64,000 nucleotides of DNA, from positions 21,682 to 85,681 of the forward strand of contig JAQXVT010000041.1 in assembly GCA_029225065.1 (NCBI GenBank), in the 5' to 3' direction. This document shows positions 43,190 to 51,732 of this stretch, piece by piece. Position 1 is the stretch's first letter, and the number at the start of each line of letters is the position of its first letter. The position numbers and the translations under genes are program-made. The notes below the pieces were generated by a model that did not search any database, was not told the origin of the DNA, and saw nothing but the letters and a program-made list of their open reading frames with translations. The DNA is from Lachnospiraceae bacterium. GTDB taxonomy: Bacteria; Bacillota; Clostridia; Lachnospirales; Lachnospiraceae.

Positions 43190-44215
43190 GTGGAGCAGAT
43201 TACGATCAAAGAAGTGGCGAAGCTTTGCGGAGTGGGTGTGAGCACTGTTTCCCGTGCAATTAACAATCACCCGGACATCAATGAAGAGACAAAACAGAAA
43301 GTACTGGAGACCATCCAGAAATACAATTACGTGCCGAACAACAGCGCGCGCAACCTGAAGCGGTCGGATTCCAACACGATTGCAGTGCTGATCAAGGGTA
43401 TCAGCAATCCGTTCTTTTCGGAAATTATTCAGGTATTCGAGCGCGAGATCACAGAGCAGAAATATTCCTTTGTGCTGCAGCACGTGGAGGAATTTGAGGA
43501 CGAAATCGATATCGCGATCCAGCTGGAAAAGGAAAAGCGGCTGAAGGGAATCGTTTTTCTTGGCGGACTGAGCTACCATACGGAAGAGAAGCTGAAGCAG
43601 CTGACGGTTCCGTTTGTCATCAGTACCGTGGATGTGACGGAGCTTGACCGCGAGTACGCGTCGGTTACGGTTGATAATGCGAAGGAGAGCCGGAAGCTGG
43701 TGGATTACCTCTGCAGCCGCGGGCATAAGCGGATTGCGCTGCTGGCCGCTTCGCAGAAGGATGAGAGTATCGGAAAGCTCCGTCTGACCGGCTACCGTCA
43801 GGCGCTGGAGGCAAGAGGGATTCCTTACGACGAAAGCCTTGTGATGTGGACGAAGGAAAACCTGCCGACGTATTCCATGGAAAACGGTTACGCGCTGGCA
43901 AAGGAGCTTCTGCAGTCCGGAACGGATTTTACCTGCATTTTTGCAATCTCGGACTCGGTAGCAATCGGAGCGTGCAAGGCGCTCTTTGATGCCGGCAAAC
44001 GTGTGCCGGAGGATTACTCCGTAGCCGGTTTTGACGGTCTTGGAATCGCAGAATTTTATCAGCCGTCGATCACGACGATCCGCCAGCCGCGCATGGAGAT
44101 GGCGGAGGCGACGATCCGGCTGCTGTTCGACATGATCGAGGGCTGGGAGGTCACGAAGCGGCAGGTGTACGACGCGGAGCTGATTATCGGGCAGTCGGTG
44201 CGAACGGTGGAGTAA
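43190..44215 (+). CDS. LacI family transcriptional regulator
   Basis: 341-residue repressor with the HTH ITIKEVAKLCGVGVSTVSRA and a sugar-binding domain (IAVLIKGISNPFFSEIIQVF onward). The start is GTG, preceded by a GAGGGGG site; no ATG lies upstream of the HTH at a proper distance. It sits 112 bases after the permease genes. Its probable targets are the CGTTACCG operators at 39717-39747 and 50627-50642, which would link transport with the GH13 operon; that assignment is inference. Confidence 0.92.
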   Translation: MEQITIKEVAKLCGVGVSTVSRAINNHPDINEETKQKVLETIQKYNYVPNNSARNLKRSDSNTIAVLIKGISNPFFSEIIQVFEREITEQKYSFVLQHVEEFEDEIDIAIQLEKEKRLKGIVFLGGLSYHTEEKLKQLTVPFVISTVDVTELDREYASVTVDNAKESRKLVDYLCSRGHKRIALLAASQKDESIGKLRLTGYRQALEARGIPYDESLVMWTKENLPTYSMENGYALAKELLQSGTDFTCIFAISDSVAIGACKALFDAGKRVPEDYSVAGFDGLGIAEFYQPSITTIRQPRMEMAEATIRLLFDMIEGWEVTKRQVYDAELIIGQSVRTVE

Positions 44216-44378
44216 GTCAGTCAGGAGAAGGCAGGATTCTCCATTGACAGGAAGCAGCACACAGTGGAATATTCTTCAATGTGACAGACTTGAAAATATT
44301 GATTGTGGATTAAAACAATAGGAAAGTATCGCTCATGGATTGAGAAAACAGGAAATACGAAGTGAGAAGGAGAGAAAA

Positions 44379-45869
44379 ATGAGGGCAAGTGGAATTTTAC
44401 TTCCGGTGAGCAGTCTGCCATCAAAATACGGCATCGGCTGTTTCTCTGAGAGTGCATATCAGTTTATCGATCAGTTGAAGGCGGCAGGGCAGCATTACTG
44501 GCAGATTCTGCCGCTCGGTCCGACGAGCTTCGGGGATTCTCCGTACCAGTCCTTTTCCACCTATGCGGGCAATCCGTATTTTATCAGCCTGGAAGCGCTG
44601 ATTAAGGAAGGTGTGCTGACAAAGGAGGAGTGCGATGCGGCGGATTTCGGTTCTAATCCGGAGCAGGTGGATTACGGTAAGCTGTATGCGGCACGTTTTC
44701 CGCTTCTTCGCAAAGCGTACGAGCGCAGCGACATCAGCAAAAATCCGGAGTTTCTCTCTTTTATGGAAGAAAACGGCGGCTGGGTGCGCGATTATGCGAT
44801 TTTCATGGCGGTGAAGGATTTCTTTGGCGGCGCGAGCTGGGACAAATGGCCGGAGGATATCCGGAAACGCTGGGGCTACTCGATGGACTACTACCAGAGA
44901 GAGCTGTATTATGAGATCGAATTTTATGAATATATTCAGTATACGTTTTTGAAGCAGTGGAAAAAGCTGAAATCATATGCAAATGAGAACGGAATTCAAA
45001 TCATCGGTGACATTCCAATCTATGTGGCATACGACAGTGCAGATACGTGGTCTCATCCGGAGCTGTTTCAGCTCGATGAAGAAAATCTCCCGGTAGCGGT
45101 TGCAGGCTGTCCGCCGGATGGATTTGCTGCGGATGGGCAGCTGTGGGGCAATCCTCTGTATCGCTGGGATTACCATCAGCAGACGGGCTTTGCGTGGTGG
45201 CTTCAGCGCCTGTCCTACTGCTATCAGCTGTACGACGTAGTGCGAATCGATCATTTCCGCGGCTTTGATGAGTATTTTTCGATTCCGTACGGTGCGAAGA
45301 CGGCGCACGGCGGCCACTGGGAAAAGGGGCCAGGCATCGCGCTGTTTCGCTGGGTAAAGGAATGCCTCGGCGAGAAGGAGATCATTGCGGAGGATCTTGG
45401 TTATGTGACGGATTCTGTGCGGCAGCTCGTGCAGGAGAGCGGCTATCCGGGCATGAAGGTCATCGAGTTTGCGTTTGACTCCCGCGACACGGGAAGTGCG
45501 AATGATTATTTGCCGCACAATTATGTGACAAACAGTGTCGTTTACACCGGAACGCACGACAACGAGACGCTGACCGGCTGGTTCCGTGATATCAAACCGG
45601 AGGAGCGTCGGATGGTGCGCAGCTATCTGAACGATTTCCATACGTCAGACGAGGAAATCTACTGGGATCTGGTCTGCATGGCGATGCGCAGCGTGTCGAA
45701 GCTCTGCGTGATTCCGATGCAGGACTATCTCGGATATGGCAACCATGCGCGCATCAACCAGCCGTCCACTCTGGGGAAAAACTGGAAGTGGAGACTGAGG
45801 GAGGGTGAATTTTCCGGAGAGTTGATTGATAAGATCCGGGAGATGACAGTGCGGTATGGACGGTGTTGA
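44379..45869 (+). CDS. malQ: 4-alpha-glucanotransferase
   Basis: GH77 amylomaltase, 496 residues, cytoplasmic, disproportionating maltodextrins. The N terminus ASGILLPVSSLPSKYGIG and WQILPLGPTSFGDSPYQSFS are family hallmarks. The nucleophile Asp lies in VVRIDHFRGF, the acid/base Glu in IAEDLGYVT and the third acid in YTGTHDNETLTGW. The ATG at 44379 has an AAGGAG site. It follows the LacI gene and ends at a strong terminator, fitting a maltodextrin role for the adjacent transporter. Confidence 0.96.
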   Translation: MRASGILLPVSSLPSKYGIGCFSESAYQFIDQLKAAGQHYWQILPLGPTSFGDSPYQSFSTYAGNPYFISLEALIKEGVLTKEECDAADFGSNPEQVDYGKLYAARFPLLRKAYERSDISKNPEFLSFMEENGGWVRDYAIFMAVKDFFGGASWDKWPEDIRKRWGYSMDYYQRELYYEIEFYEYIQYTFLKQWKKLKSYANENGIQIIGDIPIYVAYDSADTWSHPELFQLDEENLPVAVAGCPPDGFAADGQLWGNPLYRWDYHQQTGFAWWLQRLSYCYQLYDVVRIDHFRGFDEYFSIPYGAKTAHGGHWEKGPGIALFRWVKECLGEKEIIAEDLGYVTDSVRQLVQESGYPGMKVIEFAFDSRDTGSANDYLPHNYVTNSVVYTGTHDNETLTGWFRDIKPEERRMVRSYLNDFHTSDEEIYWDLVCMAMRSVSKLCVIPMQDYLGYGNHARINQPSTLGKNWKWRLREGEFSGELIDKIREMTVRYGRC

Positions 45870-45890
45870 AAGCTTATCCTGAAAAAAGGA

Positions 45891-45935
45891 AGCGCCGGAA
45901 AATCAGAATAAAATCTGGTTTTCCGGCGCTTTTTA
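45891..45935 (+). terminator. Terminator of malQ
   Basis: Perfect 12-bp stem AGCGCCGGAAAA/TTTTCCGGCGCT (45891-45902 with 45919-45930), then TTTTT. The A-rich left flank suggests action in both directions. Confidence 0.85.
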
Positions 45936-46033
45936 TCATGCAGAAAACTTCGTTCCTATATGATGATAAAAATGCTCCGCTGGGATCGAACTGCGTCGGC
46001 GAAGCCCTGCCTTGGTTAATGATATGCTGACAG

Positions 46034-47704
46034 TTACACCTCAAGAATCACTGCCTGATATCCCTCAAGCGTGATTTCTGTCCCCTCTGCCTTCAGCTGC
46101 GGCAGGTTATTCAGTACCACTTTTTTGAAGCTTTCCGGGAGCGTCAGAGTCTGCGGCTGCGTCTTATAGTTTCCAATCACGAGCAGTGTCTGATCAGAGG
46201 ATTTGCGGTAGTATGCCATAACGCGGTCCTGATCCTCGAAGACCGGAATCAGATCGCCGTACACGATGGTCTCCGCGTAAGCCGGGTTTTTGCGCAGTGC
46301 AAGCAGACGGCGGTAATACTGATAAACGGAATTCGGGTCATCCTTTTGAGCGGCCAGATTAATCCGTGTATAGTTGTGGTTTACGTTCAGCCATGGAGTG
46401 CCAGTTGTAAAGCCTGCATTTGCGGTATCATCCCACTGGAACGGTGTCCGTGCGTTGTCACGGCTGACACGGTTTACAGCCTTGAGGGCAGCCTCAGGTG
46501 TCAGACCGGCGTCCAATGCCACCTGATATTCATCGAGCGTTGAGATGTCATCTACCTCATCAATCGAATGGAAGGTGACGTTCTCCATGCCGATCTCCTG
46601 CCCCTGATAGATGAACGGAAGACCGCGGAGCATGATGTTCATTGTGGCAAGCAGCTTTTTGCTTGTGTCATTGCATTCGTCCTCTGGAATGTAGCGGGAG
46701 ACGCCGCGCGGCTCATCGTGGTTTTCAATGATGTTGGAGAGCATGCCGATGTCGCCGATCTTTTTCTGGCTGGCGAAGCAGCAGCTGCGGTAGTCATTCG
46801 GGGTGATCGGAGTCTGGTCGTACCAGCCTTTTTTGCTGCCGCCGAAGATCGTCTCGTTGAAATCGAACATTGTGGAGAAGTAGCCGTTGCTGCCGATGAA
46901 ATCCGGAAGCTCCTCCGGCTTTTCGTCGAAAACTTCGCCTACGGTAAACGCGCCGTGCGGCTGGAAGGTGCGGTCACGCATCTCGCCGAGAAACTCGCCG
47001 ACGCCGACTGCATGCCTGAGCATCTCGCCCGGGCTGCACATACCATCTGCGCGGTCTGCCGGAAAATCCTGCCACGGAAGCGCTTTTTTGATGTTGATGA
47101 TCGCATCAATGCGGAAGCCTGCGAGACCCTTGTCAAGCCACCAGTTGATCATCTTGTAGATCTCGTCGCGCAGCTTTGGATTTTCCCAGTTCAGGTCCGG
47201 CTGCTTTTTGTGGAACATGTGCAGGTAATATTTGCCCTGGTGTCCCGGAAGCGGTTCCCAGACGCTGCCGCCGAAGTAGGAACGCCAGTTGCACGGCAGC
47301 TTTCCGTCCGGACAGTCCTCAATGTAAAAATATTTTCCGTACTCGCCGTCCGGATCCTCACAGGCCTTTTTGAACCACTCATGCTCGTCGGAGCAGTGGT
47401 TGACAACAAGGTCCATCAGGATGTACATGCCGCGTTTTTTCGCCTCTGCAATCAGAGTGTCCATGTCCTCCATCGTGCCAAAGCGCGGATCAATATTGTA
47501 ATAATCGGAAATATCGTAGCCCTGATCTGCGAGTGGAGAGCAGTAGATCGGAGAGAGCCAGATGATGTCGATACCGAGGTCTTTCAGATAATCGAGCTTG
47601 CTGATGATGCCCGGAAGATCACCAATGCCGTCTCCGTTGGAATCACAGAAGCTCTTGGGGTAAATCTGATAGGCTGTTTTTTTGTGCCACCATTTTTTCT
47701 GCAT
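46034..47704 (-). CDS. GH13_31 alpha-glucosidase
   Basis: 556-residue cytoplasmic GH13 enzyme of the oligo-1,6-glucosidase/alpha-glucosidase subfamily, with the subfamily block QPDLNWENPKLRDEI. Nucleophile Asp200 is in GFRIDAI, acid/base Glu256 in TVGEVFD and Asp329 in ENHDEPR. The residue after the nucleophile is Ala, where alpha-1,6-specific members have Val and alpha-1,4-specific members usually Thr, so the bond preference is unclear. NHDEPR is unusual against the common NHDQPR. An AAAGGCGG site precedes the ATG. It converges on malQ and is separated from the AraC gene by a repeat-containing gap. Confidence 0.93.
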   Translation of the reverse strand: MQKKWWHKKTAYQIYPKSFCDSNGDGIGDLPGIISKLDYLKDLGIDIIWLSPIYCSPLADQGYDISDYYNIDPRFGTMEDMDTLIAEAKKRGMYILMDLVVNHCSDEHEWFKKACEDPDGEYGKYFYIEDCPDGKLPCNWRSYFGGSVWEPLPGHQGKYYLHMFHKKQPDLNWENPKLRDEIYKMINWWLDKGLAGFRIDAIINIKKALPWQDFPADRADGMCSPGEMLRHAVGVGEFLGEMRDRTFQPHGAFTVGEVFDEKPEELPDFIGSNGYFSTMFDFNETIFGGSKKGWYDQTPITPNDYRSCCFASQKKIGDIGMLSNIIENHDEPRGVSRYIPEDECNDTSKKLLATMNIMLRGLPFIYQGQEIGMENVTFHSIDEVDDISTLDEYQVALDAGLTPEAALKAVNRVSRDNARTPFQWDDTANAGFTTGTPWLNVNHNYTRINLAAQKDDPNSVYQYYRRLLALRKNPAYAETIVYGDLIPVFEDQDRVMAYYRKSSDQTLLVIGNYKTQPQTLTLPESFKKVVLNNLPQLKAEGTEITLEGYQAVILEV

Positions 47705-47791
47705 AATAAGATACCGCCTTTCGTGGATTTCTGCATCAATTCCTGCGTTATAAGCAGGGATGATACATTTATAATAATGATTATAAGATTA

Positions 47792-47831
47792 TGAGCAGAT
47801 AACGAAGCGGATTGTGAATATCCGCTTTGAC
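47792..47831 (+). repeat. Palindromic intergenic repeat, 3' part
   Basis: TGAGCAGATAACGAAG is followed by CGGATTGTGAATATCCG and CTTTGACG. The core hairpin arms AAGCGGAT/ATCCGCTT are perfect; the TTAACCGA end is lost. It lies between the AraC-family gene and the downstream glucosidase gene. Confidence 0.7.
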
Positions 47832-47855
47832 GCAGGAAGCTGTCTGACAGTGCTG

Positions 47856-48824
47856 TTATTTGGGGAGCTGCGTTTGATCCGCGTCAGGGATCCCTGCACT
47901 TTGCTTTCGAAACTGCAGCGGTGTCAGCTGTGTTGCCTTTTTAAACTCCTTCATAAAATGACCCAGGTTATTAAAACCGCTCTCCAGGCAGACCTCTGTG
48001 ACGGGCAGCTCTGTCGTGCGCAGCAGCGTCGCCGCATGCCGGATGCGGAAGTCATTGATGTAGGAAATCGGTGTTTTGCCGAGTGACTTTTTGAAAAACC
48101 GGCAGAAATACTGCTCATTCATTCCGGCGAGCGCAGCGAGTTCTCCAAGAGAGAGCGGATGCTGATAGTTCTGCCGGATATAGGTGATTACGGTCTTGAG
48201 CAGCTCTACGCGCGGATTGCGGGTCGGTTCGCTTGAAACCAGCAGATCGTGCTCAGCGAGAATGCCGAGCATGCTCAGCAGCGCGGCCTTGATGCGCAGC
48301 TGAGAAATGGGATTTTCTGCCGTAAACTGGTCTGCATGGATCGCGTTTTCACGGAAAAAGACGGAGCGAATCCGGAAGAATTCCTGCTGCATTTCTAAAA
48401 AAGCCGGATGCGAAGCATCAAGAAAAGATGGAAATGCAATCTTGTGCTCGGAAAGTGGAAGAAGAAAGCGCTCCTGAGCAGGGTCCGGCTCGGCAAACAT
48501 AATCACATCGGGTGAGAAAACGAAGGCCTGTTCTTCAAACTGGTCGGAATCGGAGGTGAGTGCGTGCAGCTCTCCGCTGTTGATGAAGCAGAAACAGGGG
48601 CTTTTCGCGTGCGTTTGCTCCATGTTGATGTCGACCAGATAGGAATCCTGCTCAAAATAAATGATTTCCGGCTCCTCATGCCAGTGATGCTTGACCGTAA
48701 AAGGAAAACCGGGCGGATTGGTTTCCCGCTCTGCCCGGTAAAACGCACATGGAAAACTGAAGGTTCCATGCTTCCTTGCCTCCTTTAAAGAGGAAGGAAG
48801 CGGGCTGTGTGTCTCTGTTTTCAT
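47856..48824 (-). CDS. AraC family transcriptional regulator
   Basis: 322 residues. An N-terminal cupin-like sensing domain (HHWHEEPEIIYFEQDSYLVD near 46-65) is followed by a C-terminal double HTH (about 210-310): LSLGELAALAGMNEQYFCRF, then FKKSLGKTPISYINDFRIRH and CLESGFNNLGHFMKEFKKAT. Its ATG overlaps the stop of the glucosidase gene by four bases (ATGA), so translation is coupled. It probably activates genes of alpha-glucoside use in response to a sugar; the ligand is unknown. Confidence 0.92.
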   Translation of the reverse strand: MKTETHSPLPSSLKEARKHGTFSFPCAFYRAERETNPPGFPFTVKHHWHEEPEIIYFEQDSYLVDINMEQTHAKSPCFCFINSGELHALTSDSDQFEEQAFVFSPDVIMFAEPDPAQERFLLPLSEHKIAFPSFLDASHPAFLEMQQEFFRIRSVFFRENAIHADQFTAENPISQLRIKAALLSMLGILAEHDLLVSSEPTRNPRVELLKTVITYIRQNYQHPLSLGELAALAGMNEQYFCRFFKKSLGKTPISYINDFRIRHAATLLRTTELPVTEVCLESGFNNLGHFMKEFKKATQLTPLQFRKQSAGIPDADQTQLPK

Positions 48825-50488
48825 TTGCGGAGGATCACACGTGCCTCATACGGCTGCAGCTTTTCTGGCTTATGTTCTTTATAGTTGGAGATCAGCTCCT
48901 GTGCAGCAGGATCGTCTAAAAGCGTGCAGTCCTGTTCCTGATCGGTGAAGTTGCAGGCAACGGTCAGTACCTGTCCGTCAAGGTGACGCTCATAAGCGTA
49001 GATCGTCTCGCTGTCATTGAGAAGTCCCTCAAACTTACCGTAAACAATGATCGGAAGTGTGTGGCGCAGCTTAATCAGCTTCTGATAATAATGGAAAACG
49101 GAATCCGGATCAGCGACAGCGGCCTTTGCGTTAATCTCTTTGTAGTTCGGGTTTACGTTGATCCACGGAGTGCCGTCTGTAAATCCTGCATTTTTGGAGT
49201 CATCCCACTGCATAGGGGTGCGGGCGTTATCACGGCTGATTTCCTTGAGGTAGCGCATCATATCGTCTGCTTTTACGAGACCGCTGTCCACGTACTGATG
49301 GAATGCATTGATGCTTTCGATATCACGGTAGTCCTCCAGCTTATCAAAGTAAATGTTCGTCATACCGAGCTCCTCGCCCTGATAAATGTACGGCGTACCC
49401 TTCATCATGTGCAGACAGGTGGCAATCATTTTTGCAGAAATAACGCGGTATGCTTCTGAGTCGTTGCCGAAGCGGGAAACAACACGCGGCTGATCGTGGT
49501 TGTCGAGGAAGAGGCTGTTCCACGCCTTGCCCTCAAGCTCATACTGCCATTTATTCATCACGCGGCGGAAATCCTTCAGCTGCGGCTTCTGATCGGTCCA
49601 TTTTCCAATCGAACTCTTTACGAGATCAACATGCTCAAACTGGAATACCATGCCAAGCTCCGTTCCGTCGTTGTTTGCATATTTCTGAGCCTCCTCGATT
49701 GTAACACCGGCAGCCTCGCCTACGGTGAGCAGATCGTAATGAGAGAGGACACGGCGGTTCATTTCCTGCAGGAATTCATGGACACGCGGGCCGTTGCAGA
49801 CGTACGGGCCGCAGCTGCCATACAGTCCGTCCTCAACCGGGCCGTCCGGATAAGACTGATCCTTGGAGATCATGCTGATGACATCCATACGGAAACCGTC
49901 GATGCCTTTTTCGCACCACCAGTTCATCATATCAAACACTTCATCGCGGACCTTCGGGTTTTCCCAGTTCAGATCCGGCTGCTTTTTGGAGAAGCAGTGC
50001 AGGTAGTACATACCGGTGCGCTCGTCAAACTCCCATGCAGAGCCGCCGAAGCAGGCGCCCCAGTTGTTCGGCTCTTTGCCGTCCTTCGGGTCTTTCCAGA
50101 TGTAGTAATCGCGGTGTGGGTTGTCCTTGGAACTGCGGCTCTCGATGAACCATGCATGTTCGTCGGAGGTGTGATTCACAACGAGGTCCATGACGATCTT
50201 GATGTGATGGCGGTGTGCCTCTGCGAGCAGGCGGTCAAAATCCTCCATCGTACCGAAGTCATCCATGATGTCACGGTAATCGGAGATATCGTAACCGTTG
50301 TCATCGTTCGGTGATTTGTAGACCGGAGAGAGCCAGATCACATCGATGCCGAGGTTCTCAAGGTAATCGAGATGTGCGGTGATACCGTTCAGGTCACCGA
50401 TGCCGTCTCCGTTGCTGTCCGCGAAGCTGCGCGGGTAAATCTGATAAATGACGGCTTCCTTCCACCATGCTTTTTTTTCTGCTGCCAT
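48821..50488 (-). CDS. Oligo-1,6-glucosidase (GH13_31)
   Basis: 555-residue enzyme predicted to remove glucose from isomalto-oligosaccharides and branched dextrins. Nucleophile Asp202 is followed by Val203 in GFRMDVISMI, the residue typical of alpha-1,6 specificity. The acid/base is Glu258 in TVGEAAG and Asp332 is in LDNHDQPRVVSRF. No signal peptide. It is the first gene of a two-gene operon with the AraC regulator. An operator-like AGCGTTACCGTTAACC (minus strand, 50627-50642) lies about 140 bases upstream, and an AGGAGG site precedes the ATG. Confidence 0.95.
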   Translation of the reverse strand: MAAEKKAWWKEAVIYQIYPRSFADSNGDGIGDLNGITAHLDYLENLGIDVIWLSPVYKSPNDDNGYDISDYRDIMDDFGTMEDFDRLLAEAHRHHIKIVMDLVVNHTSDEHAWFIESRSSKDNPHRDYYIWKDPKDGKEPNNWGACFGGSAWEFDERTGMYYLHCFSKKQPDLNWENPKVRDEVFDMMNWWCEKGIDGFRMDVISMISKDQSYPDGPVEDGLYGSCGPYVCNGPRVHEFLQEMNRRVLSHYDLLTVGEAAGVTIEEAQKYANNDGTELGMVFQFEHVDLVKSSIGKWTDQKPQLKDFRRVMNKWQYELEGKAWNSLFLDNHDQPRVVSRFGNDSEAYRVISAKMIATCLHMMKGTPYIYQGEELGMTNIYFDKLEDYRDIESINAFHQYVDSGLVKADDMMRYLKEISRDNARTPMQWDDSKNAGFTDGTPWINVNPNYKEINAKAAVADPDSVFHYYQKLIKLRHTLPIIVYGKFEGLLNDSETIYAYERHLDGQVLTVACNFTDQEQDCTLLDDPAAQELISNYKEHKPEKLQPYEARVILRK

Positions 50489-50586
50489 AGTATTTTCCTC
50501 CTGTATGATTGCTGCCAGACGTGCCGGAAAAAGTTTCGGCGGCAGATTGCAGAGGTTTGATCTGCGATCCGGCTGGCATTTGTATT

Positions 50587-50632
50587 GTCAAAGCGGATAT
50601 TTACAATCTGCTTTGCTGTCCGATTCGGTTAA
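50587..50632 (-). repeat. Palindromic intergenic repeat, reversed copy
   Basis: Read on the minus strand: TTAACCGAATCGGACAGC, then AAAGCAGATTGTAAATAT and CCGCTTTGAC. It is a nearly full-length element directly upstream of the oligo-1,6-glucosidase operon and shares its last six bases with the operator-like sequence at 50627-50642. Confidence 0.75.
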
Positions 50633-50642
50633 CGGTAACGCT
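50627..50642 (-). promoter_or_regulatory. Operator-like site upstream of oligo-1,6-glucosidase
   Basis: AGCGTTACCGTTAACC on the minus strand matches AGCGTTACCGATAACG of 39731-39746 at 14 of 16 positions. It overlaps the start of the repeat element. It probably binds the LacI protein encoded at 43190-44215. Confidence 0.5.
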
Positions 50643-50885
50643 ATTCTGACTTCAAAGCATTCTTTTTTGCTTTATTTCATGAAAAATCATCGAAATCATT
50701 CTGCTTTGTTATCTCCTACTATACTTGGAACGGAAGAAAAAATCTACTGCTAATATGACTGAAAATTGCGGTATTTTGACTTTTTAGAGGAAGCGGGAAA
50801 AACAGTATTTTCATTGCGAATATCTGAAGTGAATATAGGGAGAACCATTCAGGAGCTTTGGGAAACGGGTCATTTGGCATCCGTT
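50643..50885. other. Gap between the glucosidase operon and the Nudix gene
   Basis: The region upstream of the oligo-1,6-glucosidase gene totals 397 bases. Apart from the repeat and operator it holds AT-rich sequence and, at 50876-50897, a GGCATCC/GGATGCC hairpin that spans the stop codon of the Nudix gene. No gene with a ribosome binding site was found. Confidence 0.45.
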
Positions 50886-51380
50886 TTACTGGATGCCATA
50901 GAAAGAGTATTCCCCATATTTTTTGGTGCCCTCATAAGGAATGTTGACGAATCCCTGCTCACTTTTAAGTGCGCACTGAATCAGCTTTTTCGTCAGATCC
51001 GGCACGTCGTCGCGGGTCAGCGCCTCATCGACATCGAGCCAGATAACCTCGCTGTTTTCATCGTGGTCGGAGGAGGCTGTGCCGGAGATGTACTCAGCGG
51101 AAAATGCAACGTACCAGTCTTTCTGATTGAAGCGGATGCCGATGACCTCCTTTGGCTCGACGACGATCGAGGTCTCCTCGAGATATTCGCGGCGGAGTGC
51201 TTCCTGCGGTGTCTCGCCCGGCTCCAGATAGCCGCCCGGTACGATCAGCCGGTTTTTGCCGACACCGTAGGTGTGGCGTGCCAGCAGAACCTTGTGGTCG
51301 CGGATGACGATGCCGGTGACGGACTGGGTGTAGGTGTTTTTCGGGACGGCGGTTGTATGTGGTGTGTTGTTTGATTCCAT
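50886..51380 (-). CDS. Nudix hydrolase
   Basis: 164-residue Nudix enzyme hydrolysing a nucleoside diphosphate linked to another moiety. The Nudix box is GGYLEPGETPQEALRREY followed by LEETSI, with all Glu residues for metal binding present. The ORF extends further upstream, but the ATG at 51378-51380 is best placed, with GAAGG upstream. The substrate is unknown. It is a single gene; the gap upstream contains the second copy of the 49-bp repeat. Confidence 0.88.
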   Translation of the reverse strand: MESNNTPHTTAVPKNTYTQSVTGIVIRDHKVLLARHTYGVGKNRLIVPGGYLEPGETPQEALRREYLEETSIVVEPKEVIGIRFNQKDWYVAFSAEYISGTASSDHDENSEVIWLDVDEALTRDDVPDLTKKLIQCALKSEQGFVNIPYEGTKKYGEYSFYGIQ

Positions 51381-51605
51381 AAAGAGTACCTTCTTTCGTA
51401 AAAAAGATTTCAAGAGTACATTATACGAAAAAAAGGGGAGAAAAGAAAGAAGAATCTCTGGTTGTGACAGTCTGAATTTCGTGGTATGATGCAAAAGAAA
51501 AAATGAGAACAGAATTATTCTGTAAAGTAAGAGGACGGATGCACTGGAACTTTCTCGATTTTTATAAAGAAAAGACAGGGAAAATAAGATTTGATGTATT
51601 TTGAC

Positions 51606-51654
51606 AGCAGCTTTGCTGCGGAGCAATTCGTAGATATCAAGTTAGGGGCAAAAT
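51606..51654 (-). repeat. 49-bp dispersed repeat, copy 2
   Basis: Matches 396-444 in the opposite orientation with one mismatch. Its right end forms the left arm of the hairpin at 51641-51670. It lies in the 352-bp divergent gap between the Nudix and VOC genes; the rest of the gap shows only promoter-like AT-rich sequence. Confidence 0.85.
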
Positions 51655-51670
51655 ACCTTTTGCCCCTAAC
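51641..51670. terminator. Perfect hairpin overlapping the 49-bp repeat
   Basis: The arms GTTAGGGGCAAAA and TTTTGCCCCTAAC pair over 13 bp around the loop TACC. There is no clear gene for it to terminate, so it could instead be a leader structure of the VOC mRNA or part of the repeat element. Confidence 0.55.
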
Positions 51671-51732
51671 ATCATAATATAAATATAAGGAAGAAATAAA
51701 ACAAAAAATCCATAAAAAAGGCAGGAAAAAAC

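Noticed and set aside
46568..47794. 408-residue plus-strand ORF
   Set aside because: Antisense shadow of the GH13_31 gene, whose catalytic motifs are all on the minus strand.
50766..51374. 202-residue plus-strand ORF starting in the gap
   Set aside because: Most of it is antisense to the Nudix gene; the first 40 residues look protein-like but have no start codon other than TTG and no ribosome binding site.
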